Shown: positions 1 to 7,199, counted from the first letter of the stretch. The stretch is DNA of 14,765 nt from Bacteroidota bacterium (GCA_024640925.1 JAHEEB010000017.1:1-14765), one strand, 5' to 3'. Translations and numbers: made by a program. The notes: generated from the letters alone by a model not told the origin.

Positions 1-812
1 AATATGTTTGAGTCATCATAGCCGGGTTCTCCCGAGGTGTTTGTGGCAATTAAGCCAGGAAGACGGCCAATTAAAGTGTTATTTATTGATGAGGCTGGTG
101 TTGTTCCCAGATCCTTTCCGGAGGCTGAAACGACAGAACCAGTAATAGTTGCCTTTTTCTGGGTTCCATACCCGATAACAATAACTTCCTCGAGATTTTG
201 AATATCAGTAATCATACTTACATTTATTTCCGTCTGATTGCCAACAGGTATTCTTTGAGACACAAAACCCAGGTAAGCAAAAATTAGAATGGACTCATTC
301 CCCTCGGGAAGATTAATAGTGAAATTTCCGTTCATATCGGTTACTACTCCTGTGGTTGTGCCTTCTACAGAAATATTAACACCAATTAGCGGTTCTTTAG
401 TAACTTCATCAATTACTTTTCCGGTAATAACCTGTTGCTGTAACTCTGTTTTTGAGGCAATTACAATCAAACCATTTTCCAGAAGCTTAAATGTGTTATT
501 GGTGTTTTCGAAAGTTGCATTTAAAACTGAGCTTACTGGTGTTTTGGTTACATTCATACTAACCCGAATAGTGTTCACATCGCTGTCGCGATAAAGAAAT
601 TTGTAATTGGTCTGACGTTCAATTGAAGCAAAAACTTCTTTTGCTGTCGACTGATTAAGGTTTAATGTTACCCTTTCGTTTTGTGAATACGTCGAAGCGC
701 TTACATAGAGCAAGTTTACTGTCAATAAAAACGTGGTGATTTTCATAATGAGCAAGGTTTTTTTTATCCAATAGGAATCCTTCTCTGAAAATGAATCTTT
801 TCTGTTTTTCAT
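1..812 (-). CDS. SusC/RagA-type TonB-dependent receptor with STN domain, N-terminal part
   Basis: Outer-membrane receptor that, with a SusD lipoprotein, imports oligosaccharides using TonB energy. The 3' end lies beyond base 1; 270 residues are visible. In order: a 22-residue leader before a second Met (base 746), a hydrophobic signal peptide (about 23-43, ending TYSQ), an STN domain (about 46-120), a CarboxypepD_reg-like beta domain (about 128-203, with GVNISVEGTTTGVVTDMNG), a TonB-box-like LEEVIVIGYGTQKK (208-220) and the start of the plug (IGRLPGL). The ATG at 812 is preferred over 746 because SusC proteins paired with FecR often carry such a basic pre-signal extension. The STN domain marks it as a signalling receptor that contacts the FecR protein encoded just upstream (953-2041). 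Complete receptors are about 1000-1150 residues. The substrate is not readable from this part. Confidence 0.95.
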   Translation of the reverse strand, partial: MKNRKDSFSEKDSYWIKKTLLIMKITTFLLTVNLLYVSASTYSQNERVTLNLNQSTAKEVFASIERQTNYKFLYRDSDVNTIRVSMNVTKTPVSSVLNATFENTNNTFKLLENGLIVIASKTELQQQVITGKVIDEVTKEPLIGVNISVEGTTTGVVTDMNGNFTINLPEGNESILIFAYLGFVSQRIPVGNQTEINVSMITDIQNLEEVIVIGYGTQKKATITGSVVSASGKDLGTTPASSINNTLIGRLPGLIATNTSGEPGYDDSNI

Positions 813-820
813 TTTTCAAA

Positions 821-895
821 AGTTAAATGGTTCATTAATCTGTAAGAAATTCTCAATCAGGCTAAATCTGCAACATTTGCCTGTTTGTGTATTTT
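821..895 (+). ncRNA. candidate antisense sRNA over the susC leader
   Basis: Plus-strand element in the 140-base gap between fecR and susC, antisense to the susC 5' untranslated region. It opens with AGTTAAATGGTT, has a second block TGTAAGAAA (841-849), and ends in a hairpin: CAGGC (858-862), AAAT (864-867), loop CTGCAAC (868-874), ATTT (875-878), GCCTG (879-883), then a T-rich tail (884-895). A related copy lies at 2872-2951 with the same loop but different stem bases, which argues for a structured RNA. The matching -7 position (CATTTTTC, 810-817) is a poor promoter and overlaps the complement of the susC start codon. Bacteroides PULs with sigma/anti-sigma pairs are known to carry antisense sRNAs at this place (DonS in B. 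fragilis). Ends are inferred. It could instead be a leader structure of the susC mRNA. Confidence 0.5.
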
Positions 896-952
896 ACCTG
901 ATGGTTCTAATAGAATGGACGTGTTGTCTTCATAGAATTTATTTTTAAATAA

Positions 953-2041
953 TTAGGGGGTTTTATAAATATCAACTTTATCTTTTTCAATGGTATAGCG
1001 GATTGGTGCAATCATTGATAGTGCATTGAGCGATTGCTGCAATGTTTCCTTTTCAAATTTTCCGGAATACCTGCTTTCATTAAGTTCTGGAGCATGAATA
1101 ATAACTTTTACATTGTACCATCTCTCGAGTTTAATCATAAGATCCTGGAAAGTCTCATTATCAAAAACAAGAAGGTTATCTTTCCATGCTGTATAGTTGG
1201 TAGTATTAATATTTGTCTCAACAACAGGCGTTGTATTTGCAACAATATCGCTAACAGGTAAAGGTTTTTCAACTTGCTCTTTGAGTTCAGTCTTTTCGTT
1301 TTCGATGGTGTTTTTAGGAATTGAAATTTTTTCGTTAGGCTTTAAATAAATATGTTCTGATTTTTGCTCTTCGGTTTTCCCTTTGAATATTTCTATAGAA
1401 CCAGTTACCAGGGTTGTTACAACATTTTTATCTTCCGGGTATGCCTTTACATTGAAAGTAGTACCCAGAACCTTAATGTTTACATCAGAAGTTTTCACAT
1501 AAAAGGGTGCCTTTTTATTTTTTGTAATATCGAAAAATGCTTCTCCTTCGAATTCCACCTGGCGGTTTTCTTTTCCGAATGAAACAGGATACTTAATATA
1601 ACTTCCCGAATTGAGAGTGACTTTGCTCCCATCGGGCAGTGTAATGGTTGATTTTGAACCATAAGGTACCTCTACAACCACATATTCATTGCTTTTAATT
1701 ACTGGTTTATTCTGTAAATAATTGTAAAACAAGAAAATACTTACTACAGCAAAAAAGAAGGCCGCATAAGACATAACCCGCATTGCAAGTTTCTTACTCC
1801 TGCGGTTAATCAGAGGAGCATTTGCTCCGGTTGATAGGTTGGTAACTATTTTTGAATAATTTTTTTCTGAGTCAAAGCGATCAGCGGAAGGAGAATTATC
1901 ATTCCAGATTGTATCGAAGAAAGTGTTTACCTCTTCATTTGGATCTTCATTAAAATATGATTTAAGCAACGATATCTCATCCTCACTGATAGTTTTATCT
2001 TTGAGCTTTTCAATTAAGCAATATAGATTTTTGTTTTCCAT
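953..2041 (-). CDS. FecR-type anti-sigma factor
   Basis: Inner-membrane anti-sigma factor linking the SusC STN domain in the periplasm to the ECF sigma factor in the cytoplasm. Residues 1-84 form the cytoplasmic sigma-binding part (DEISLLKSYF). One membrane span lies at about 86-106. The periplasmic FecR domain follows (about 120-220), with VPYGSKSTITLPDGSKVTLN, EGEAFFDI and VLGTTFNVKAY. A low-complexity linker (about 220-285) leads to a C-terminal DUF4974/STN-like domain (about 288-360) with LLVFDNETFQDLMIKLERWY. Its 362 residues are normal for the family. It lies between the sigma gene (145-base gap upstream) and susC (140-base gap downstream). The gaps leave room for separate promoters; TAATTTCG about 45 bases before the ATG is a weak -7 candidate. 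The function is family-level; the signal sensed is unknown. Confidence 0.95.
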   Translation of the reverse strand: MENKNLYCLIEKLKDKTISEDEISLLKSYFNEDPNEEVNTFFDTIWNDNSPSADRFDSEKNYSKIVTNLSTGANAPLINRRSKKLAMRVMSYAAFFFAVVSIFLFYNYLQNKPVIKSNEYVVVEVPYGSKSTITLPDGSKVTLNSGSYIKYPVSFGKENRQVEFEGEAFFDITKNKKAPFYVKTSDVNIKVLGTTFNVKAYPEDKNVVTTLVTGSIEIFKGKTEEQKSEHIYLKPNEKISIPKNTIENEKTELKEQVEKPLPVSDIVANTTPVVETNINTTNYTAWKDNLLVFDNETFQDLMIKLERWYNVKVIIHAPELNESRYSGKFEKETLQQSLNALSMIAPIRYTIEKDKVDIYKTP

Positions 2042-2186
2042 CTGTTATATATTGAATTAAAATCAATTCTTCCGTGACCCGAAATTATTTTTTTTTATGT
2101 TTATACTTAACATAACCCATTCAGTTGCCATCTTTAAAGGAGTTAAAAGATAATTTTTCTTTTCCGTGATACACTTGGCAATCAGA

Positions 2187-2765
2187 TTATTCGCTAAAAT
2201 ATTTTAAATATTCATCTTTTATAAACTTCAGACTGCTGCGCATTTGTGTATCGACGGTATTTTCGGAAATATTTAAACGAGTTGCTATTTCCCTATAAGT
2301 CAATCCTTCGAACCGGTTAAGCTTGAAAATTTCTTTGCGTTTAGGGGGCAATTGTTCAATTATTTTAGTAAGTATGTGCTGGGTTTCGGAAAAATCAATT
2401 TCTTCGTTGGTAGTATTCTGAGGAAAAATAATTTTGTCGACATCTGAATTTGCCTTATCATGAGATAGTAAGTAGTTGCGAAAAGCCTGGTAAGTATTAT
2501 ATCGGGCGATAGAATAAATGTATTTTACAAGATCCTTCGAAGAATCAAGCTGGGTACGTTGTTCCCATAACGCTAAAAAAGTTTTCTGAACAACATCTTC
2601 GGCTTCATTTTTTGATGGTAATAGTTTATTACAAAAATGAAATATTTTAACACCTAACAGGTTATAGATGGTTCGAAAGGCTGCTTGATCCCCGTTTTTT
2701 AAGTTTTCAATTGTTCTTTTATCGATAGATTGTTCCATCAGGCACTTCTGATCTAATTCGCTCAT
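2187..2765 (-). CDS. ECF-type RNA polymerase sigma factor
   Basis: Extracytoplasmic-function sigma factor expected to be held by the FecR protein at 953-2041 and to transcribe the susC operon once released. Region 2 covers about residues 27-100 (AAFRTIY, EAEDVVQKTFLALWEQ). Region 4 covers about 135-185 (IEQLPPKRKEIFKLNRFEGL, YREIATRLNISENTVDTQM), a helix-turn-helix that reads the -35 element. At 192 residues it is a usual size. An in-frame ATG at 2738 would give 183 residues and a leader spacing more typical of the family. A near-consensus -7 (AATATTTG, bases 2780-2773 on the minus strand) sits so close to the ATG at 2765 that this start would make the message almost leaderless, so the later start deserves attention. 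Confidence 0.95.
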   Translation of the reverse strand: MSELDQKCLMEQSIDKRTIENLKNGDQAAFRTIYNLLGVKIFHFCNKLLPSKNEAEDVVQKTFLALWEQRTQLDSSKDLVKYIYSIARYNTYQAFRNYLLSHDKANSDVDKIIFPQNTTNEEIDFSETQHILTKIIEQLPPKRKEIFKLNRFEGLTYREIATRLNISENTVDTQMRSSLKFIKDEYLKYFSE

Positions 2766-2841
2766 AAAAGTGCAAATATTTCTTACACAATAAGCATTAA
2801 TATTTAAAAATCAAGATAATTCCCTATTCCTGATTAGTTAG

Positions 2842-2868
2842 TTGGTTAATAAATCTTTCGTATTTTTG
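2842..2868 (+). promoter_or_regulatory. Bacteroidota promoter for plus-strand sRNA
   Basis: TATTTTTG at 2861-2868 matches the Bacteroidota -7 consensus TAnnTTTG exactly, and TTGG at 2842-2845 can serve as the -33 element with somewhat short spacing (16 bases from TTG). It points away from the sigma gene, towards the sRNA candidate that starts at about 2872. No plus-strand protein gene follows within the locus. Confidence 0.5.
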
Positions 2869-2871
2869 TAC

Positions 2872-2951
2872 AGTTAAATGGTTTGATTGATTTGTAAGAA
2901 AAATCATTTTGCGAAACGGGAGATACTGCAACCATTTCCCGTTTCTTTTTT
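2872..2951 (+). ncRNA. candidate orphan sRNA, paralogue of the susC-antisense element
   Basis: About 80-nt plus-strand transcript predicted in the 313-base gap between the sigma and GH5 genes, both of which are on the minus strand. It begins a few bases after an exact TAnnTTTG element and ends in an intrinsic terminator (2913-2951). Its 5' part matches 821-849: AGTTAAATGGTT is identical, a middle part differs mainly by changes that keep G-U pairing, and TGTAAGAAA (2893-2901) is identical. Its hairpin loop contains the same CTGCAAC (2926-2932), on an unrelated 12-bp stem. It could bind the susC leader in trans or regulate another receptor gene. Alternatively, it is a relic of a lost susC start region: the place equivalent to the susC ATG reads ATA on the minus strand. 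No transcript evidence is available here. Confidence 0.55.
2913..2951 (+). terminator. intrinsic terminator of the orphan sRNA
   Basis: A 12-bp stem (2913-2924 with 2934-2945, one G-T wobble) encloses the loop ACTGCAACC and is followed by six Ts (2946-2951). It works only in the plus direction, because the minus strand has no T run after the hairpin. No plus-strand coding region ends here, so it implies a short non-coding transcript. Confidence 0.8.
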
Positions 2952-3078
2952 GCAAAAGCTCGTCGGATGAATGCATTTCCCTTTTAATAAACCCGTTGAT
3001 AACATGTGCGAAGGAAATCGTTCAATTAAAAACAACCTATTTCACTTAAATTGTTTTGACAGGATGGTAATAATAGCT

Positions 3079-4047
3079 TCACCACCCACTCTTAGCAGCT
3101 TTCTCACGAAGAAGGATTCGGATTAATCTTCCTGTTTCTGTAAGTTCTGATTCGGACCAGCCTCCTTTTGAAGATGCATGGGGAACAAGAGCTGCCGTTG
3201 TTTCCTTTTTATCTGCAATCATCCATTTAACACCAGAAATTTTGTTTGTGTCCATCCAATTATACCATTTCTCAAGCTCTTCAAAATTTATGGTACCATC
3301 ACCCGATGCGTTGCTTTCTCCATATTCAGAAATAAAAATCGGAATTCCTTTTTTAAGGGCATAATTACATCTTTCTCTCAACCATTCTTTATGAGTATCG
3401 GCATAAAAATGAGCCGTATACATTATATTATCGAAACCGGTAATCGGATCATCTGCGGCAATTTGAACATCCTGGCTCCAATGTGGCGAACCAACCAGGA
3501 TAATATTGTCCGGATCATACTGTCGGATTGTTTTTATAACTTCAATAGAATAGTTTTTTACTTCTTCCCAGGTATCGTTAACTGGTTCGTTATAGATTTC
3601 GTAAATAACATTTGGGTAAGCACCGTATTTCTGGGCCATCAATGAAAAAAAACTTTTTGCCTCTTCCTGTTTAAGGGAATGGCTATGCCAATCAATAATT
3701 ACATAAATATTATTTCGAATTGCAGCATCGATAACCTGACTTGCTAATCTGAGAGCCCTTTTGGGACATTTTATGTAAGCCCTTTTGGGATCAACTCCAA
3801 TGGCAGCCCTGACAACTTCTGCTTTCCAATCGTTAGCCAACCAGTTAATAACGTCAGCATTGTAATACTGAGGCCACCAATTATGCCACCCCAGACTAAC
3901 TCCTCTAAGCATAACATCCTCATCATTTGACCCTTTAATAAAAACCCCATCAACATGAAGTTGACCAAATTTCTTAACGGGTTGTGAATAGGTATTATAG
4001 GAGAAGCAGATAGAAACAAAAATAATATAGATAACTTTTGTATTCAT
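3079..4047 (-). CDS. secreted GH5 endo-beta-1,4-glucanase, subfamily 2-like
   Basis: Retaining glycoside hydrolase that most likely cleaves internal beta-1,4 bonds in cellulose or related beta-glucans outside the cytoplasm. A signal peptide covers about residues 1-21 (ends NTYSQ). The (beta/alpha)8 domain fills the rest: LRGVSLGWHNWWPQYYN (47-63), conserved Arg80 in VVRAAIGV, VIIDWHSH (116-123), acid/base Glu154 in YEIYNEP, TAHFYADTH (211-219), nucleophile Glu241 in FISEYGES, and Trp275 in KWMIADKKETTAAL. These motifs fit the cellulase subfamily GH5_2 rather than mannanases. There is no carbohydrate-binding module or T9SS tail, and the length equals a bare catalytic domain. It has its own promoter and a 313-base gap before the sigma gene, so a shared role with the SusC system is likely but unproven. 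Confidence 0.93.
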   Translation of the reverse strand: MNTKVIYIIFVSICFSYNTYSQPVKKFGQLHVDGVFIKGSNDEDVMLRGVSLGWHNWWPQYYNADVINWLANDWKAEVVRAAIGVDPKRAYIKCPKRALRLASQVIDAAIRNNIYVIIDWHSHSLKQEEAKSFFSLMAQKYGAYPNVIYEIYNEPVNDTWEEVKNYSIEVIKTIRQYDPDNIILVGSPHWSQDVQIAADDPITGFDNIMYTAHFYADTHKEWLRERCNYALKKGIPIFISEYGESNASGDGTINFEELEKWYNWMDTNKISGVKWMIADKKETTAALVPHASSKGGWSESELTETGRLIRILLREKAAKSGW

Positions 4048-4084
4048 TTGTTTTGGTAACTAATAGATACTCATAAAAAGAACG

Positions 4085-4117
4085 CAATATTAGTAAAAAA
4101 ATTAAGTAACTTCCAAA
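4085..4117 (-). promoter_or_regulatory. promoter of the GH5 gene
   Basis: On the minus strand, TTTG (4117-4114) lies 21 bases before TAATATTG (4092-4085), a 7-of-8 match to TAnnTTTG. Transcription would start at about 4079, leaving a leader of about 30 bases before the ATG at 4047. Order, spacing and distance all fit the Bacteroidota housekeeping sigma consensus. Confidence 0.5.
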
Positions 4118-4249
4118 TTATTAACTATCAAGCACTACAACTTTATCTGAATATTTTTTAAACCGTGATTTGCCAATCGAGGTACAAAAGTCAAATAAAA
4201 CACCAGATATCTATTGCCTTAGCCAGGATAATCCAGAATTAAAAACACT

Positions 4250-4278
4250 AAAAAAACCCCGCTGAAATTGCGGGGTTT
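4250..4278 (-). terminator. intrinsic terminator after the 168-residue membrane protein gene
   Basis: A 9-bp perfect stem (AAACCCCGC 4254-4262 with GCGGGGTTT 4270-4278), 7-base loop and a run of seven Ts on the minus strand (4256-4250). It lies 25 bases past the stop of the gene at 4303-4809 and separates that gene from the GH5 gene. Confidence 0.85.
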
Positions 4279-4302
4279 AATATATCTATGAATTCAAAGA
4301 TT

Positions 4303-4809
4303 TTAGGAACCAGATTCTTCTGATTTTTCCTCGTCAGTGCCTTCTTTTTTCTCTTTAAAATAAAAATACACACCAAAAACCACCAAAACAATTACTATGG
4401 CTTTCCCTCCAAATCTATCCCATAGAGAGGCTTTAACCTTACCCGTGAGATCTATTTTTAGTTCAGAGGATATGAGTTTAACATCTTCATCAGTCAATTC
4501 AACATAGTTATCTCCATCAATATATCCGCAAACTTTGGGTTCAGTCTTAACCCACATAGGAATCCAGAACACATGAATTGTGTTGTATATAACTCCGAAA
4601 TCAAAATTTGTTCCGTCTTCGGATACATAATATCCTGTGTCTCCCTCTTCTGTTATATAATATGCATTGTCGGGAATTTCTGCGATTTTCCTTATTTTTT
4701 CAGCTTCGCCCCAAATCACCATACCACGGGCATATGATTTGTTTAAGCCGAAAGTACATAAGCCTGCCACTGTAAGCATAAGCATCAGTAGGATTTGTTT
4801 ATTCTTCAT
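4303..4809 (-). CDS. secreted, C-terminally anchored protein of unknown function
   Basis: I do not assign a known function. The 168-residue product has an N-terminal signal peptide (about 1-28, ending YARG), an extracytoplasmic stretch (about 29-132) rich in acidic and aromatic residues, one membrane span (about 134-152, AIVIVLVVFGVYFYF) and a short charged tail (EKKEGTDEEKSEESGS). The expected topology is a periplasmic domain with a cytoplasmic tail. Within the outer part, PDNAYYITEEGDTGYYVSED and DGTNFDFGVIY (about 46-75), then FWIPMW and CGYIDGDNYVEL, recall a group of small Bacteroidota hypothetical proteins. That resemblance is from memory and not checked. It follows the M28 peptidase gene after a 114-base gap and ends at its own terminator. 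Confidence 0.85.
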   Translation of the reverse strand: MKNKQILLMLMLTVAGLCTFGLNKSYARGMVIWGEAEKIRKIAEIPDNAYYITEEGDTGYYVSEDGTNFDFGVIYNTIHVFWIPMWVKTEPKVCGYIDGDNYVELTDEDVKLISSELKIDLTGKVKASLWDRFGGKAIVIVLVVFGVYFYFKEKKEGTDEEKSEESGS

Positions 4810-4923
4810 TTGAATTTGTATTAAAGATATTTATTTAGTTAAGAAAGATATTTTATAGCCTTATATAAGTCGAATGTAATCATAAATATCAATCTGACAA
4901 AATTTTTTAACCCAGCTAAGTTG

Positions 4924-6204
4924 TTATAGCAAATTAAAAAAACGAATCATTAATTTGCAATAATCCGTGAATTCTGTAAGAGGAAGGGTTTCATATCTAT
5001 CGTGGATATCATGATACGCTTTTATTCCTCCAAGGGTATAAATATAAAAACCGGGAATACCTTTTTCATCAAATGCGCATTGGTCGCTATTACAAGCCTT
5101 CCCTCTTGATTCAATTTTTGGTAAAAGACTATCTTTATTATTTACCTGGTTTAAGAAAATAAACTCTTTCTTATAAACAGTGCCGTTCACTACTTTAATT
5201 CCTTCCTCGCCTGTGCCAGCCAAATCGAAATTAACCATAAACTTAATTTTACCCAAATTGATTGGGGAGTTTTCTGTAAAAGCCAGGGCTCCAAGTATGC
5301 CAAGTTCTTCAGCCGAAAATGCTACAAAAACCATGGTATACTTTGGTTTATTTTCAGAAAAATGTTTAGCAAGGTTCAGGATCATAGCTAATCCACTGGC
5401 ATTATCGTTTGCTCCTGGAAAATATGTATCTTTCCCCATCATCCCCAGGTGATCGTAATGAGCAGTTACAACAATAAATGAATCGGGTGAAACAGCACCT
5501 GGAATTAGTGCTGCAACATTTTGGGTATTATATCTTCTTATATACTTACTCTCAACAAAAAATTCAATTTTTATCAATGAATCAATAACACTTTCTTTTT
5601 TTAATATTATTATCGGTCTGACATTCTGAAAGCATGATGCATCCCATGTAAGTTTGTCCGATGTGTACATTATTATGCCGGGAATTTGAATTTGATTGTC
5701 GTTTTTCAGAAAAGAAATTATATCATCGATTTTCTTTGTTTGTTCTGCACTTTCATTTTTCCTTTCAATATTATCAATTAATAAAAACGATGTGGATGAA
5801 ATTCTAATTATCTCTTCCAGTTTAGATGGATTTGAAAGATCTGCCCTTTTAGCCTGAACAATAGAGAACGTTCCTCGGACAGAAGGGCATGAGGATTCGA
5901 CAAGAAAATCTATTGCCGGAATTAATACTATGTTATTTAACTTTACTGATACAATCCCTGGAATTGTATTTACAGATACCGAAAATTTCTGAGTGTAGGA
6001 ATCTTTAAATGCTGGGTTGGCATTCATTTTTATGAATTCATTGGTAATAAATTTTGCAGTTATTTTATCACCATCTCCCACATATCCGCGCCCTTTATAC
6101 TCTGGAGAAGATAATTGTGAAATTACCTGTTTGGCATAATCGATATCCTGAGCAAATGCTCCTGTACATAAAATAAAGCCCACTGTAATAAATAATCTGC
6201 TCAT
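4924..6204 (-). CDS. secreted M28-family zinc metallopeptidase (aminopeptidase type)
   Basis: Likely a co-catalytic two-zinc exopeptidase exported to the periplasm or beyond. The signal peptide is residues 1-18 (GAFA then Q). Residues 20-225 resemble the N-terminal half with an inserted PA-like region. The M28 core follows: His249 and Asp251 in TAHYDHLG, bridging Asp267 in GANDNASG, the Glu299-Glu300 pair in SAEELG (base plus zinc ligand), Asp327 in NFDLAG and His398 in YHDIHDRYETL. All expected metal ligands are present, so the enzyme should be active. The 426-residue length is normal. Cys106, Cys191, Cys371 and Cys376 may form disulfides. The gene is divergent from the lipoprotein gene at 6426. 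Substrate specificity cannot be read from the sequence. Confidence 0.93.
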   Translation of the reverse strand: MSRLFITVGFILCTGAFAQDIDYAKQVISQLSSPEYKGRGYVGDGDKITAKFITNEFIKMNANPAFKDSYTQKFSVSVNTIPGIVSVKLNNIVLIPAIDFLVESSCPSVRGTFSIVQAKRADLSNPSKLEEIIRISSTSFLLIDNIERKNESAEQTKKIDDIISFLKNDNQIQIPGIIMYTSDKLTWDASCFQNVRPIIILKKESVIDSLIKIEFFVESKYIRRYNTQNVAALIPGAVSPDSFIVVTAHYDHLGMMGKDTYFPGANDNASGLAMILNLAKHFSENKPKYTMVFVAFSAEELGILGALAFTENSPINLGKIKFMVNFDLAGTGEEGIKVVNGTVYKKEFIFLNQVNNKDSLLPKIESRGKACNSDQCAFDEKGIPGFYIYTLGGIKAYHDIHDRYETLPLTEFTDYCKLMIRFFNLL

Positions 6205-6344
6205 TCCGGTAAAATTATTTGGTATACATCAGTAAAAATAATCCAATTTATTAATTCTAAAGATTAAGCCAGAACACTTTTAATTGTTGAGAATATTGGT
6301 GAAAAAATTAATGTTTCAAAATAAAATATCTGCTTATTAATTTT

Positions 6345-6377
6345 AAGACCTGCCATATTCGGCAGGTCTTTGTTTTT
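6345..6377 (+). terminator. orphan plus-strand terminator-like hairpin
   Basis: A perfect 10-bp stem (AAGACCTGCC 6345-6354 with GGCAGGTCTT 6361-6370), 6-base loop, then TGTTTTT. It points in the plus direction but lies between two divergent genes, 49 bases before the lipoprotein ATG, with no plus-strand gene ending upstream. It may end an antisense transcript or act as a leader attenuator. A weak promoter (TTTG 6369-6372, TTAATTTG 6391-6398) follows it. Confidence 0.7.
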
Positions 6378-6425
6378 CTAATTTAAATTATTAATTTGGC
6401 AACCAAAATGCTTATCAGAAATACT

Positions 6426-7109
6426 ATGAAACACCACATTAAAGTCTTATTTTTTACACTCCTTCTTGTTATTTGTTTTGGAGCTTGCGATGACCGCGAA
6501 GATGTATGGAATGCAAAAGATGTTTTTTCAACCTATACTCTTAAAAAGGAAGATAATACCCCGCTTTATCAAATTGAATCAACATGTTACGATACATTGA
6601 AAGTAGGAACTGAAACCAGATTCCTTTATAATATTGAGAGGAATGAGGATTGTACTTTTATGTTAACTTATGATACAACGAAAGAAGAATTTTCATTGGA
6701 TCAATCCTCCAGGATAATAACTTATAAAGGACTTTCCGAAGGTCAGAATAATGTTTCTTTTGAAATTACCGATCCATGGAATCAGAAAAAAACATATACT
6801 TTACAGATTTATAACAGGGTTAACAAAGCACCAATTGCTTCTGCACAGATTACTCATGAAGTGGTTACCGGTGGTTACCAGATTACTATCGATGCAAGAA
6901 ACTCATATGATGTAGATTCGAATCTGGGCGGTAAAATTGTTACCTATAAATATGAAATAACCAATGTTACAATACAAATATTAGACAAACCTTTCTATAA
7001 CCATCTTTTTAGTCTTGAACAGAAAGGAACATTCAATATTTATGTGACAGTTCAGGACAATGATGGTGAATGGAGCCTCCCAACAGGTTATCAGTATACA
7101 ATAAATTAA
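6426..7109 (+). CDS. lipoprotein with C-terminal PKD/Ig-like domain
   Basis: Predicted envelope lipoprotein of 227 residues with no assigned function. The start ATG at 6426 is chosen because it gives a standard lipoprotein signal (KVLFFTLLLVICFGAC) with Cys21 as the lipidated residue. Upstream in-frame TTG 6396 and ATG 6408 would only add a hydrophilic head. The acidic residues right after the cysteine (DDRED) resemble the surface-export signals of Bacteroidota lipoproteins, so it may face outwards. Residues 30-130 are beta-rich and unrecognised. Residues about 134-225 look like a PKD-type fold (NKAPIASAQITHEV, ITIDARNSYDVDS, IYVTVQDNDGEWS), often used for protein or glycan contacts. It stands alone: it is divergent from the M28 peptidase gene and precedes a permease after 117 bases. 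Confidence 0.85.
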   Translation: MKHHIKVLFFTLLLVICFGACDDREDVWNAKDVFSTYTLKKEDNTPLYQIESTCYDTLKVGTETRFLYNIERNEDCTFMLTYDTTKEEFSLDQSSRIITYKGLSEGQNNVSFEITDPWNQKKTYTLQIYNRVNKAPIASAQITHEVVTGGYQITIDARNSYDVDSNLGGKIVTYKYEITNVTIQILDKPFYNHLFSLEQKGTFNIYVTVQDNDGEWSLPTGYQYTIN

Positions 7110-7199
7110 TAACATAAAACAGGGTTTTGCAAGCCATTTTACAAATATTCGATAAATCATTCGTCGAACTATAGTGCATTTTTAAAAAATCGTTAGGTT

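Noticed and set aside
3178..3645. 155-codon open frame on the plus strand inside the GH5 gene
   Set aside because: It is the antisense shadow of a well-supported enzyme, with no family resemblance or start signal.
3985..4047. Cys14 of the GH5 protein as a lipoprotein attachment site
   Set aside because: The preceding residues (VSI) do not make a lipobox, and a standard signal peptidase I site follows at TYSQ.
6396..6425. In-frame TTG (6396) and ATG (6408) upstream of the lipoprotein start
   Set aside because: They would place a hydrophilic decapeptide before an otherwise ideal lipoprotein signal, and the TTG overlaps a possible -7 element.
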